Of a DNA stretch of 64,000 nt, positions 54,785 through 63,432 are shown one piece after another. The notes beneath the pieces were generated by a model that saw only the letters and a list, made by a program, of their open reading frames with translations, searched no databases and had not been told where the DNA came from. Both the position numbers and the translations under genes were made by a program. Each line of letters starts with the position of its first letter. The first letter of the stretch is position 1. The DNA comes from CAWGXG01 sp963826505 (GTDB taxonomy: Bacteria > Chloroflexota > Anaerolineae > Aggregatilineales > Aggregatilineaceae). The stretch lies in NCBI GenBank assembly GCA_963826505.1, contig CAWGXG010000008.1, positions 434,001 to 498,000 on the forward strand, in the 5' to 3' direction.

Positions 54785-56428
54785 ATGACCGATCATAACG
54801 CGACATGGTACAAGGACGCTGTTTTCTATGAGTTATATGTGCGCGCCTTCAAAGACAGCGATGGCGACGGAAACGGCGACCTTAGAGGGGCATTAAGCAA
54901 GCTTGACTACCTTCAATCACTGGGTGTTGATTGCATCTGGCTCTTGCCGATCTTCCCTTCCCCGCTGGTAGACGATGGTTATGACGTAGCCGATTATTAC
55001 GGTGTCCATGAGGATCTTGGCACGCTGGACGATTTCAAGGCGCTGCTTGAGGGGGTGCATGCCCGGGGCATGCGTCTCATCGTGGATATTGTGGTCAATC
55101 ACACCTCCGATCAACATGCCTGGTTTGCCGAATCGCGTTCCGCTACGGATTCCCCAAAACGCCACTGGTATGTCTGGAGCGATGCGGATGACAAGTACCG
55201 CGACGCACGCATTATCTTTCTCGACACTGAGAAATCCAATTGGGAATTTGATCCCACCACGGGTGAATACTACTGGCACCGCTTTTACAGACAGCAGCCC
55301 GATCTGAACTATGATAACCCTGATGTCCAGCAGGAAATGCTCAATATCATTGACTACTGGATGGAGATGGGCATCGACGGTTTTCGCGTTGATGCGGTGC
55401 CCTATTTGATCGAGCGCGAAGGTACCAACTGCGAGAATCTTCCGGAGACGCACGAGTATATCAAGCGCCTGCGGTCGCACATGGACGCCAAGTGGCCCGG
55501 TCGCATTCTCTTGGCGGAGGCCAACCAGTGGCCGTCAGATGTGCGGGCCTATTTCGGGGATGATGACGAGTTTCACATGGCGTTTCATTTTCCAATCATG
55601 CCGCGCCTGTTCATGTCCATAAAACAGCGCAACCGCTCCAGTATCGTAGATATCATGGACCTCACACCGGATATTCCGGCGCTGGCCCAATGGTGCGTGT
55701 TCTTGCGCAACCACGATGAGCTAACCCTGGAAATGGTCACGGCTGATGAGCGTGCATTCATGTGGGAGGAATATGCGCCAGAGCCGCGTATGCGCTTGAA
55801 TTTGGGCATTCGCCGCCGACTGGCTCCTCTGCTGGACAACGATATGCGGCGGATTCGTCTGCTGAACGCGATGTTGTTTTCGCTGCCCGGTTCCCCGATC
55901 ATTTATTACGGGGACGAGATCGGGATGGGCGACGATGTTTGGCGGGCCGATCGAAACGGCGTCCGCACGCCCATGCAGTGGGATGCGTCGCGTAACTCCG
56001 GGTTTTCAGAGGCCGAGAAGCTGTATGAATCGGTCATTGAGGACGACGAATTCGGCTATAAGCAAGTCAACGTCGTGCAGCAGCAGGCTCAGCCGGAGTC
56101 GCTATGGTATGTCATTCGCCACATGTTGGTGGTTCGCAAGCAAACCAAGGCGTTTGGGCGCGGCTCGTTTGAGTTCGTTTTGCCTGACAACGAGAAGGTA
56201 TTGGGGTATTGGCGCCTCTACGAATCCGACCCCGACAGCGGCGACTGCCAGCGCTACTTGGCGCTGTTCAACCTCTCGGAGAGCAACGCAGAGGCGGATT
56301 TCGATTTGTCAGCATATGCTGGTGCGTGCCCGGTAGACGTGCTCGAAGGCAAAGCATGGCCAGAAGTGACTCTGGCACCCTATCATGTGCAGTTAGCGCC
56401 TTACGGGTATCATTGGCTGCGCTTCTAG
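54785..56428 (+). CDS. treS: Trehalose synthase / maltose alpha-D-glucosyltransferase (GH13)
   Basis: TreS interconverts maltose and trehalose. ATG 54785 has GAAGGAG upstream; an in-frame start at 54725 is less likely. The protein is a GH13 alpha-amylase-fold enzyme with DIVVNHTSD (region I), GFRVDAVPYL with nucleophile Asp203, ILLAEANQWP with acid Glu245, and FLRNHDELT with Asp311. The sequence LIEREGTNCENLPETHEYIK is diagnostic of TreS and not general amylases. The C-terminal beta domain has no fused maltokinase. Confidence 0.93.
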   Translation: MTDHNATWYKDAVFYELYVRAFKDSDGDGNGDLRGALSKLDYLQSLGVDCIWLLPIFPSPLVDDGYDVADYYGVHEDLGTLDDFKALLEGVHARGMRLIVDIVVNHTSDQHAWFAESRSATDSPKRHWYVWSDADDKYRDARIIFLDTEKSNWEFDPTTGEYYWHRFYRQQPDLNYDNPDVQQEMLNIIDYWMEMGIDGFRVDAVPYLIEREGTNCENLPETHEYIKRLRSHMDAKWPGRILLAEANQWPSDVRAYFGDDDEFHMAFHFPIMPRLFMSIKQRNRSSIVDIMDLTPDIPALAQWCVFLRNHDELTLEMVTADERAFMWEEYAPEPRMRLNLGIRRRLAPLLDNDMRRIRLLNAMLFSLPGSPIIYYGDEIGMGDDVWRADRNGVRTPMQWDASRNSGFSEAEKLYESVIEDDEFGYKQVNVVQQQAQPESLWYVIRHMLVVRKQTKAFGRGSFEFVLPDNEKVLGYWRLYESDPDSGDCQRYLALFNLSESNAEADFDLSAYAGACPVDVLEGKAWPEVTLAPYHVQLAPYGYHWLRF

Positions 56429-56432
56429 CTGG

Positions 56433-57545
56433 TTACGCGGCCTCAGTCTCGACCTGAGTTTTGACGACAGCTACGTCAAGCACGCTGGCAATGACAATGG
56501 CGACGGTGCGGGCAAACGTTTCGGCAGCTTCGTAAGCCTCCTGATCGGCCTGATGCTGACGCAAGTATTCGATCCCGGCTTTGGTGTCTACCGAGAATTT
56601 ATCCCCGACGGTCGAGCGTTTTCGTGATAACTCGCTGCTGGTGCGATGTGTTGTTTGCGCCAGCAGCAGTGATTCATCAGGTAGAGTCAAATAGACTTCC
56701 CAGGAATAGTCAGTATAAGTCACTTCGGTGACCACATCTTTTTCTTCCTGCTGCGTAACATAGTCGTGGGTCAGCGTATGCCGCACCTCGACGTTGCGCA
56801 CGTCAGCCATCCGGAGTTCGCGCGATTGCTGCCCGCCGAAAAACGTGCCCAGCAGCCCGGTTGGCGGCAGCAGGCGGATGATACCCTGTTCGGGATCGAC
56901 CACGCACTGGTTGAACGATGGCGCGATGCCCCCGCGTTTGGTCACCGTCATGTCTTTGGCCAGCCGCAGCATGACGCCGCTGCGCCCTGGGCCTAACCAC
57001 ATCCCTGGATATTGGATCGGCAGTTTGACCGACTGCGCGAACAGCTTCACCCGCTGGGGGCCGATGTCTTCACGGCGGTGGGGTACCAGCGGCCCGGTGA
57101 CCCCGCTGCGTTCGGGCGAGGCTGCGTGCGCCGAGGTCGGCTTTTTTGCGCCAAAGATGCGCAGTGGGCAGCCGAGAAATTCCGCCAATTCGCGTGCGGC
57201 CAGCTGGGCGATGACGGCATACATCGCATTATCAGCGGGCGGCCAACAGACCAGCTCCACCCAATGGGCTTTGTCGGTGTCTCGCTGAGCCAGATGCAGC
57301 CCCAACCGCCACCGTCCCGATTTCTCTTCGTAACCCAGAACAGCGGCCTGAACGTAGGTTATCGAGAGGACAGTACCCGGCAGTCGGTGCTGCTCGGCAA
57401 ATTCAGGACTGTATTCTAACCGGCCCCCGCCGCGCCGGACCTCAAAGATGACTGTGGGCGATAGGATATGCTCCCCAAAGGGATACAGCCGCCAAACGCC
57501 ATCATCGATCCTGATCTCAACATTTTCAGCCTGAATATTAGTCAT
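56433..57545 (-). CDS. Conserved-looking cytoplasmic protein, unknown function
   Basis: The 370-residue protein has no signal peptide or membrane helix except a moderately hydrophobic C-terminus (AIVIASVLDVAVV). It is beta-rich with many aromatic residues (VWRLYPFGEHILSPTVIFEV, GVMLRLAKDMTVTKRGG). A central segment, VDPEQGIIRLLPPTGLLGTFFGGQQSRELRMAD, looks like a repeated PH-like domain. I do not recognise the family. It ends convergently five bp from treS. Confidence 0.55.
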   Translation of the reverse strand: MTNIQAENVEIRIDDGVWRLYPFGEHILSPTVIFEVRRGGGRLEYSPEFAEQHRLPGTVLSITYVQAAVLGYEEKSGRWRLGLHLAQRDTDKAHWVELVCWPPADNAMYAVIAQLAARELAEFLGCPLRIFGAKKPTSAHAASPERSGVTGPLVPHRREDIGPQRVKLFAQSVKLPIQYPGMWLGPGRSGVMLRLAKDMTVTKRGGIAPSFNQCVVDPEQGIIRLLPPTGLLGTFFGGQQSRELRMADVRNVEVRHTLTHDYVTQQEEKDVVTEVTYTDYSWEVYLTLPDESLLLAQTTHRTSSELSRKRSTVGDKFSVDTKAGIEYLRQHQADQEAYEAAETFARTVAIVIASVLDVAVVKTQVETEAA

Positions 57546-57640
57546 GGTCTGGCCTATCTGCTCTCGGTGCCAAAATGCATGCAGTACTTCTATCTAGAAG
57601 TGTAAGAAAAAATGTCCTCGGAGTTTAGATGCCTGACGGC

Positions 57641-57684
57641 ACAACAAAAACAGGCGACCCGCGTTTAGCGTGAATCGCCTGTTT
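57641..57684 (-). terminator. Rho-independent terminator of rplL
   Basis: AAACAGGCGA (57648-57657) pairs with TCGCCTGTTT (57675-57684) over a 17-base loop, followed on the minus strand by a U-rich stretch (57650-57641). It is 41 bp after rplL. Confidence 0.85.
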
Positions 57685-57724
57685 GTTGACCGCTGTTTGA
57701 GTGCGGTAAGCGATGAAAACTCGC

Positions 57725-58123
57725 TTACTTAACTTCCACGCCAGCGCCAGCGCCTTCGAGCTTGGATTTCGCGTCTTCGGCGGCTTCCTTGCTGACGTCT
57801 TCCATGACGTTGCTCGGAACACCTTCGACGAGGTCCTTAGCTTCCTTCAGGCCCAGGTTGGTCAGGCTGCGCACGACTTTGATGACTTCGATTTTCTTGG
57901 GGCCGATGTCCTTGAGCACGACGGTGAACTCGGTCTTTTCTTCTTCGGGTTCCGCTGCCGCAGCCGCAGGAGCCGCGCCCGCGGCCATCATGGGCATCGC
58001 GCCCATGGCCATCGGGGCTGCTGCCTCGACACCCCAAGCTTCTTCGAGCATACCCTTCAGCTCAGCCGCTTCCATGACGGTCAGGGCGCTGAGTTCTTCG
58101 ACCAGTTTCTGCAGGTCTGCCAT
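57725..58123 (-). CDS. rplL: 50S ribosomal protein L7/L12
   Basis: The 132-residue L12 has an N-terminal dimerisation helix (LQKLVEELSALTVMEAAELKGMLEE), an Ala/Pro/Met-rich hinge, and the C-terminal factor-binding domain EFTVVLKDIGPKKIEVIKVV, GLKEAKDLVEGVPSNV. It recruits translation GTPases to the stalk. It follows rplJ by 90 bp. Confidence 0.97.
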   Translation of the reverse strand: MADLQKLVEELSALTVMEAAELKGMLEEAWGVEAAAPMAMGAMPMMAAGAAPAAAAAEPEEEKTEFTVVLKDIGPKKIEVIKVVRSLTNLGLKEAKDLVEGVPSNVMEDVSKEAAEDAKSKLEGAGAGVEVK

Positions 58124-58213
58124 GGTAAGAGATTCCTTTCATCTTCGGATGATTCAGCGAGAGTGCTGTTTGCTTACGATTGAAATTGTGACTAACCCCA
58201 GGGGCCTGCCGCG

Positions 58214-58771
58214 TTAGGCGGCTTCTTTCTGGGTATAGGCAGCCAAGACATTGACAAGGCCATCGGTAGCTGCCTGGATGACAGCGACCACCTGGCGACC
58301 CGGTTCGTTAAGCAGCCCAACGAATTGGGTGAGCGGCATGGTGACCATACCGAGCAGTTGCGCCCGCAGCACGTCCAGCGAGGGCAGCTTCGATAGAGCA
58401 TCCAACTGGTTCGCTTTGACGACGGAGTTACCTACCACGCCGCCCTTGAGAACCATGATTTCGTTGGTCCCCGCATATTCCAGGACGAGCTTGATGGTAT
58501 TCGGCAGATCGTCAAATGCGACGATCAGGGCGACTGGACCGGAGAGCAATTTATCATCGGTCGCCCAGCCGACTTCGCGCAGTGCAATTTTCAGCAGGGT
58601 GTTCTTGGTGATCAGGAAACGGGCGTTATTGTCGCGTAGTTTGCCGCGCAATTCGTCCATTTGTTTCATGGTCATACCGCGATATTCGGTCACGACCAGG
58701 CCGCGCGCTTGTTGAAGTATGTCGACGTATTGGGCGACTAATTTCTGTCTCCGCTCTTTATTGATAGCCAA
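58214..58771 (-). CDS. rplJ: 50S ribosomal protein L10
   Basis: L10 is the base of the ribosomal stalk, holding L7/L12 dimers. The start is TTG 58771 (AINKERRQKLVAQYVDILQQ), with AGGAGG nine bases upstream; the open frame above is the leader. The N-terminal rRNA-binding part has VVTEYRGMTMKQMDELRGKLRD and FLITKNTLLKIAL; the C-terminal helix NVLAAYTQKE binds L12. The 185-residue length is normal. The gene is preceded by an L10 leader and attenuator. Confidence 0.96.
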   Translation of the reverse strand: MAINKERRQKLVAQYVDILQQARGLVVTEYRGMTMKQMDELRGKLRDNNARFLITKNTLLKIALREVGWATDDKLLSGPVALIVAFDDLPNTIKLVLEYAGTNEIMVLKGGVVGNSVVKANQLDALSKLPSLDVLRAQLLGMVTMPLTQFVGLLNEPGRQVVAVIQAATDGLVNVLAAYTQKEAA

Positions 58772-58815
58772 GTGCGTATTCCTCCTTTCCTCGGAATTTG
58801 AATTCCGCAGGGGAG

Positions 58816-58852
58816 ACAAAAAACGGTCTCCACGCAAAGGGCGAAGACCGTA
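58816..58852 (-). terminator. Transcription attenuator in the rplJ leader
   Basis: ACGGTCT (58824-58830) pairs with AGACCGT (58846-58852); on the minus strand the stem is followed by six U. It lies 45 bp before the rplJ start and after the L10-binding leader, so it is a read-through attenuator, not a gene end. Confidence 0.75.
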
Positions 58853-58889
58853 AGATGCCACACCGTGTGTAATGTACCGGAGGACACAA

Positions 58890-58960
58890 AATAGGGGCCT
58901 TCACCTCGGCAGGGGGGATATTCCGCTTAAGCCCATCAGGGCCCCTGCTGTCTGCGGCAA
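58890..58960 (-). ncRNA. Ribosomal protein L10 leader
   Basis: On the minus strand the leader reads GCAGACAGCAGGGGC, then CUUAA, then CUGCCGAGGUGAAGGCCCCU. The AGACAGCAGG and CUGCCGAGG strands form the conserved L10-binding kink-turn seen in Firmicutes L10 leaders, and GGGGCC pairs with GGCCCC. L10 binding here would favour termination at the downstream attenuator. Confidence 0.8.
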
Positions 58961-58999
58961 AGAACCAGTTTACACTGGCTTGTTTGTGAACTTGGGATC

Positions 59000-59028
59000 A
59001 TGATACCAGCCGGGCCAGCCTTAGTCAA
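59000..59028 (-). promoter_or_regulatory. Sigma-70 promoter of rplJL
   Basis: On the minus strand TTGACT (59028-59023), a 17-base spacer and TATCAT (59005-59000). It would start transcription about 35 bp before the L10 leader. Confidence 0.7.
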
Positions 59029-59060
59029 GGCTCGGTTAGCACGATCGGCATCGCGGCCAT

Positions 59061-61571
59061 TTATTCGCGCCGGAAAAACTGTTTCACCTTCCGGCTGATG
59101 AAAATCCAACGGGCGGTGTGCCAGGCGGTTTTAACACGCTGGCCGTCTTCGGTTTGCTGCACGGCTCGCTCGGGGGAGGCGTAGCGGCTCTCGGTATAGG
59201 TTTGGGTGATCGTCGTTACTGGGCGATCTACTTCGGGCAGCTCACCGCTGAGAAAACGGCGGCGTTCTTCGGGGGTGGCCGATGTGGCGAAATGGACGCC
59301 TACCCACCGGCTGTAGATGCCCACACGCGCATAGGCCCGTTCGATGACGTTGAGTCCGCCCAGACCGCGATACTCCACATACCAGATCGTGAAGGCGATG
59401 ATCAGCCCGACGGTCAGGGCCAGCAGAGCGAAAATCCCCAATGTGAGCAGCGCAATTCTCAGCACTCGGCTGCCCTGGTCACCCCCGACGCGCGTAGCAT
59501 CGGGAGGCGGTGCCGGGGTAGCCGTAGGGGCAGGGCTGGGCGAGGGTGTGGGAGTCGAAGGCAGGAACGACTCCCCCGAAACGCCTGTCGGTGTGGCGTT
59601 GGCTCCGCCTTCCTCAGTGGGTTGGGCCCCCGTCTGTGTTGGCGAAGGAAGCGGTGTCGGGGTCGGCGGTGGGGTGACAGTAGGTAGTACCGTCTGTGGA
59701 AGCGGATCGTCCTGACGCTGGATGGGCGCTTCGTCGGCGGTCGGCTCGAACTCGGTCCAGCCGTAGCCCGGGAAATAGACTTCGACCCAGGTATGCGCAT
59801 CACGCTCGCGCACCAGAAAGGCTCCGCGTTCGGGATCCCATGTGCCCTGGGCGAATCCCGCAGCCATCCGTGCGGGAACGCCCTGCGAGCGCAACATCAG
59901 GACCATGGCGGTCGCGTAGTAATTGCAGTAGCCTTCGCGCCGATCGAACAAAAACCATTCGATCGGGTCTACTCCACGTGGCGGTGTAGGGATCGATTCG
60001 TTGTACTGAATGTTGGTACGCAGCCACAGTTCGATAGCTTTGGCCTTGTCATACGGCGTCTGCGCCCCAGCCCTAGATACAATGTCCGCCGCCAGATCGC
60101 GTATTCGCGCGGAAACCTGATTTGCGCCCTGCAAATAGAGCCGCTGCACCCAATCGGGATAGGCGGTGTCCGCGCCCCGGAGCATAGCCCCGGTGGCCGT
60201 GCTGATCGACGACACGGCCGTATAACTGTCGCCCGTGCGCAGCGCCTCTCGGCTGCGGATGACGGCGACATCTGACTGACCGTTTTCGTTGACACACGTC
60301 CGTTGAAAGTCTTCCACGCAGTCCAGTTCAGCTTCGATGGGAATATCCAGCTCCACGGGTTGGGGTGCCGTATAAACCAGCCGAGTGGCGCGGATGAGCA
60401 GCGTGAATGTTTGCGTGACGGTCGTCCGCACGCCTGGAAATGTCTCCCCAATATTGAAGGTTAGCCCTGGCTCGTCGGTGTAGGCGCGGACCGTGCGAAT
60501 ATGGCGCCAGCGCCAGGCGCTGAAATCGTAGGAATCGTAGACGGTCGAGCGCCAGTAATAGCGCGGACCGTAGGGCGCGGAGACGTACATCACGGGCTGA
60601 TCACCAAGCTGGATCGCCCCGCCAAGCTGCAATTCGTCGCCACCATAGTAATCTGCGGTGGCGATCCCTTGCCCTTCGAGAGACGAAAACAACCGGTTCC
60701 ACAACTCGGCCAGCTGTGTCAGTTTCTCGCCTGACAACAGGTCGCGGATGTGTTCCAGGCTTTTATCGTCCTGGCCGGTCGGCGCACGCCACGCGGCGAT
60801 CACCAGCACGACGGCCAGCAGCCCGCCCGCTTGAATGAAGGTGCGCCGAACATGCCCGGGGAAGCTCACCCGCCGCAGGAACCAATCGTATTCACGTGCT
60901 TCAATGTGCGAACGTATCAGCAGCAGCAGCGCCAAGATGACGAACATGACCAGGTAGCGATCGAGTGGTGCATCGCCCTGGTAATAAAACTGGTTAGTGA
61001 GAAGAATCATGCCGGTGGGTGCGATCACGCGCCACACCCGATCGACGCGGAAGACGTGCCAGGCGGCATTGTGTCCCAAAAACCAGAAAAGCACCGACAG
61101 AAACAACACAAAGGCGACACTGTCATTGTCCGGTTGCTCACCGGCCGTGGCCTGGTTTAACCAGGCGCCGACTTGCCCCAGCAAGACATCCGTGCGTTGC
61201 CAGAGTGTGCCGTGATCGACTTGCAGGATGGCATTCGTCACCAGCACGACGGCCAGGCAGTAAACGCTGCTGAGCATCAACGCGACCAGCTCGGAATAGT
61301 GGCTGCGCGCCAGCAAGAAACCAAATCCCACCGAAAACACGCTAACCACAACCAGGGAACGCAGTCCGTTGGTCCAACCCGCAGCATCCAGCGCCAGGGC
61401 CGTGACGATCATCAGCCCCCAGGTCATCAGCAGGCTGCTCAGGTCGCCACGCGCGAAGACATCTCGCCATGCATGGTGCAGCTGGCGTCGCAGACTTGAT
61501 TTGGGACGGCGTTCTGATCTGCCGCGCGGGCGTACCGCGGGCGAGGGTTGCGTGTGAGAAGTTGTGGTCAT
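59061..61571 (-). CDS. Transglutaminase-like membrane protein (TgpA-type)
   Basis: The 836-residue protein has a basic N-terminus and about seven membrane helices in the first 260 residues. A large external region follows, ending in a transglutaminase-like domain: RREGYCNYYATAMVLMLRSQ with catalytic Cys549, ERDAHTWVEVYFPGYGW with His, and EFEPTADEA with Asp. A Pro/Thr/Ser linker (DNA about 59500-59700), a further membrane helix (IALLTLGIFALLALTVGLII) and a cytoplasmic DUF4129-like tail complete it. TgpA proteins usually sit with MoxR and DUF58 genes; none are adjacent here. Its role is likely in the envelope. Confidence 0.88.
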   Translation of the reverse strand: MTTTSHTQPSPAVRPRGRSERRPKSSLRRQLHHAWRDVFARGDLSSLLMTWGLMIVTALALDAAGWTNGLRSLVVVSVFSVGFGFLLARSHYSELVALMLSSVYCLAVVLVTNAILQVDHGTLWQRTDVLLGQVGAWLNQATAGEQPDNDSVAFVLFLSVLFWFLGHNAAWHVFRVDRVWRVIAPTGMILLTNQFYYQGDAPLDRYLVMFVILALLLLIRSHIEAREYDWFLRRVSFPGHVRRTFIQAGGLLAVVLVIAAWRAPTGQDDKSLEHIRDLLSGEKLTQLAELWNRLFSSLEGQGIATADYYGGDELQLGGAIQLGDQPVMYVSAPYGPRYYWRSTVYDSYDFSAWRWRHIRTVRAYTDEPGLTFNIGETFPGVRTTVTQTFTLLIRATRLVYTAPQPVELDIPIEAELDCVEDFQRTCVNENGQSDVAVIRSREALRTGDSYTAVSSISTATGAMLRGADTAYPDWVQRLYLQGANQVSARIRDLAADIVSRAGAQTPYDKAKAIELWLRTNIQYNESIPTPPRGVDPIEWFLFDRREGYCNYYATAMVLMLRSQGVPARMAAGFAQGTWDPERGAFLVRERDAHTWVEVYFPGYGWTEFEPTADEAPIQRQDDPLPQTVLPTVTPPPTPTPLPSPTQTGAQPTEEGGANATPTGVSGESFLPSTPTPSPSPAPTATPAPPPDATRVGGDQGSRVLRIALLTLGIFALLALTVGLIIAFTIWYVEYRGLGGLNVIERAYARVGIYSRWVGVHFATSATPEERRRFLSGELPEVDRPVTTITQTYTESRYASPERAVQQTEDGQRVKTAWHTARWIFISRKVKQFFRRE

Positions 61572-61694
61572 CGGGTTGGTGTCATAGCCTCGGCGTCACT
61601 ACCCCTGGAACATGTCGGGATTCTAAAGCTTTCAGGTTACCCCGCCAACATATGACGGTTGTGTGCGCGCGCATTGGTGCTTATAATTCCCGCC

Positions 61695-62774
61695 ATGATA
61701 CCCAAAAAACTCATTCTACCAAGCATCGCTTTCCTGACGTTCGCCCTGCTGACAGCCTGCGAACCTTTGGCACCCGATCAAACTCCGCGTTATGTCGTCG
61801 TAACGGGTGAAACCCCTGACGGTGCCGCCAATGCACCGTCCACGTCGTCATCGGCCGGTACTCCAGCGCTCGCGGATGGGAGCGTCGCAACACTGGACGG
61901 TGAGAATGCCCTGAACGTCGGCGGAGCGATTGCCTCGCCGGTTCCCACAGCGGCTCCAACCGTCGCGCCGACCGCGATTCCGTCGGCGACGCCGTTCGCG
62001 TGTTTGGAAACGGCAGGGCGGGTGATCCGGTCCACATTCTCCAGTGACGTAGCAGGAACAGAGCTGGCCTATTATATGTACCAGCCGCCCTGTTTCTTTG
62101 ACACCTTCATGCGCTATCCCTATGTGATCCTGCTGCACGGCACCGGGTACGATGAGGCCATGTGGGTTGATCTCGGTGCGCCTACCGTTCTGGATCAAGG
62201 CATTCTCAAGGGGGTGCTGCCTCCGATGGTACTGCTTATGCCGGATGGCGGCTATCTTTCTGAACTGAACGATCGCCCGGACGGGACCTCGTATGAGGCG
62301 GTGCTGCTGGATGAGCTGATCCCGACCGTCGAAGAAGAATTCTGTTTGTGGGGCAGCCGCACCGGTCGCGCTATCGGGGGTATCTCGCGCGGGGGATTCT
62401 GGGCGTTTAGCATTGCGCTGCGTCATCCCGATCTGTTCAGCGCGGTGGGTGGGCACAGTGCCTATTTCGATCCTGACAATGCCCTGCCTGAGTTCAACCC
62501 GCTTGACCTGGCTCAAACCGCGCCACTGCTCAAATTCCCGCTGCGCATTTTTATGGACAACGGTGCCACCGACGTTGTGGGAACCAACATAGAGACAATG
62601 TCCGAGATTCTGAACTCACGCGGCATCCAGAACGAGTATTTAGTGTCGCTTGACGGGGGGCACGATATGGATTATTGGTCGGCCCACATGTCGGAATATC
62701 TGTCGTTCTATGGGCAAAACTGGCCGCGCAATATTCAGCAGTTGCCGTCGTGCCTGGCTCCCAATCCCAGTTAA
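61695..62774 (+). CDS. Secreted esterase-like lipoprotein (alpha/beta hydrolase)
   Basis: ATG 61695 gives the signal MIPKKLILPSIAFLTFALLTAC with lipobox LTAC. A Thr/Ser/Ala-rich linker precedes an alpha/beta-hydrolase of the esterase-D/feruloyl-esterase type. It has YVILLHGTGYDEAMWVDLG (oxyanion region), the nucleophile elbow GISRGG with Ser231, and a C-terminal DGGHDMDYW His. The substrate is unknown, probably an ester on a surface glycan or environmental polymer. Confidence 0.85.
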   Translation: MIPKKLILPSIAFLTFALLTACEPLAPDQTPRYVVVTGETPDGAANAPSTSSSAGTPALADGSVATLDGENALNVGGAIASPVPTAAPTVAPTAIPSATPFACLETAGRVIRSTFSSDVAGTELAYYMYQPPCFFDTFMRYPYVILLHGTGYDEAMWVDLGAPTVLDQGILKGVLPPMVLLMPDGGYLSELNDRPDGTSYEAVLLDELIPTVEEEFCLWGSRTGRAIGGISRGGFWAFSIALRHPDLFSAVGGHSAYFDPDNALPEFNPLDLAQTAPLLKFPLRIFMDNGATDVVGTNIETMSEILNSRGIQNEYLVSLDGGHDMDYWSAHMSEYLSFYGQNWPRNIQQLPSCLAPNPS

Positions 62775-62779
62775 GGCCA

Positions 62780-63190
62780 TCAAAGGATCGCATTGAAGAG
62801 GTGGTAAAGCACCCAGAAGACGGTAAACGCGCCAATCGATGACAATACAATGGCGAACAGGCAGCCCCAGCGACCGACGCGTGTCCGCAGCACGAAGCGC
62901 AGCACGGTCAGAAAGGTGATGGCCCCGCTGCCCGACAAAATGGCAGCCAGGTCGTCCGCCTGCCCGGCGATCGGGATGAAGTCGGGTATGAGGTCGAGCG
63001 GCGAGAACAAATACAGCGCCGTCAAGATCAGGATGGCCACGATACTGCCGCTGATTCCCCAATCCAGGGCCTGCTGAGTCAGGGTATCGGCGTGGCGCGA
63101 TGACGCGGCGGGTGGGTAGGCTTCATACTGATCGTAATCGTAACCATTGTCATAATCGACATCATGGTCGTTGGCAGCGTTACGCGGCAT
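62780..63190 (-). CDS. DUF1232 (YkvA-like) membrane protein
   Basis: ATG 63190 starts a 136-residue protein. An acidic Tyr/Asp-rich N-terminus (DVDYDNGYDYDQYEAYPP) precedes the DUF1232 core YLFSPLDLIPDFIPIAGQADDLAAIL and three membrane helices. The upstream frame to 63277 is not needed. DUF1232 proteins are of unknown function. Confidence 0.85.
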   Translation of the reverse strand: MPRNAANDHDVDYDNGYDYDQYEAYPPAASSRHADTLTQQALDWGISGSIVAILILTALYLFSPLDLIPDFIPIAGQADDLAAILSGSGAITFLTVLRFVLRTRVGRWGCLFAIVLSSIGAFTVFWVLYHLFNAIL

Positions 63191-63396
63191 GATGTGTGGG
63201 CCTTTCGTGGCTGTGGTTAGCGTGTGAATGTGAGATGGTTTTTGGACAGCATCGCGGCACCCTGTCCCTAAGCTCACCGCCGTTACAACGGTTCCAGTAT
63301 ACCCGATTTCATCGCGATATTTAGCGTCCGGAGAGTCGGCTGCGGCAGCGTGAGCCGGAGGTTGAACTGTGTCTCACACTCCCAGCGTATATCCGG

Positions 63397-63402
63397 TATA
63401 AT
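63397..63402 (+). promoter_or_regulatory. Candidate -10 element of the Wzz-like gene
   Basis: TATAAT lies 31 bp before ATG 63433. The region 17 bases upstream (TCACAC) is a poor -35. Confidence 0.3.
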
Positions 63403-63432
63403 CGCGCTAGCAACACACCCAGCGGAGAGGAG

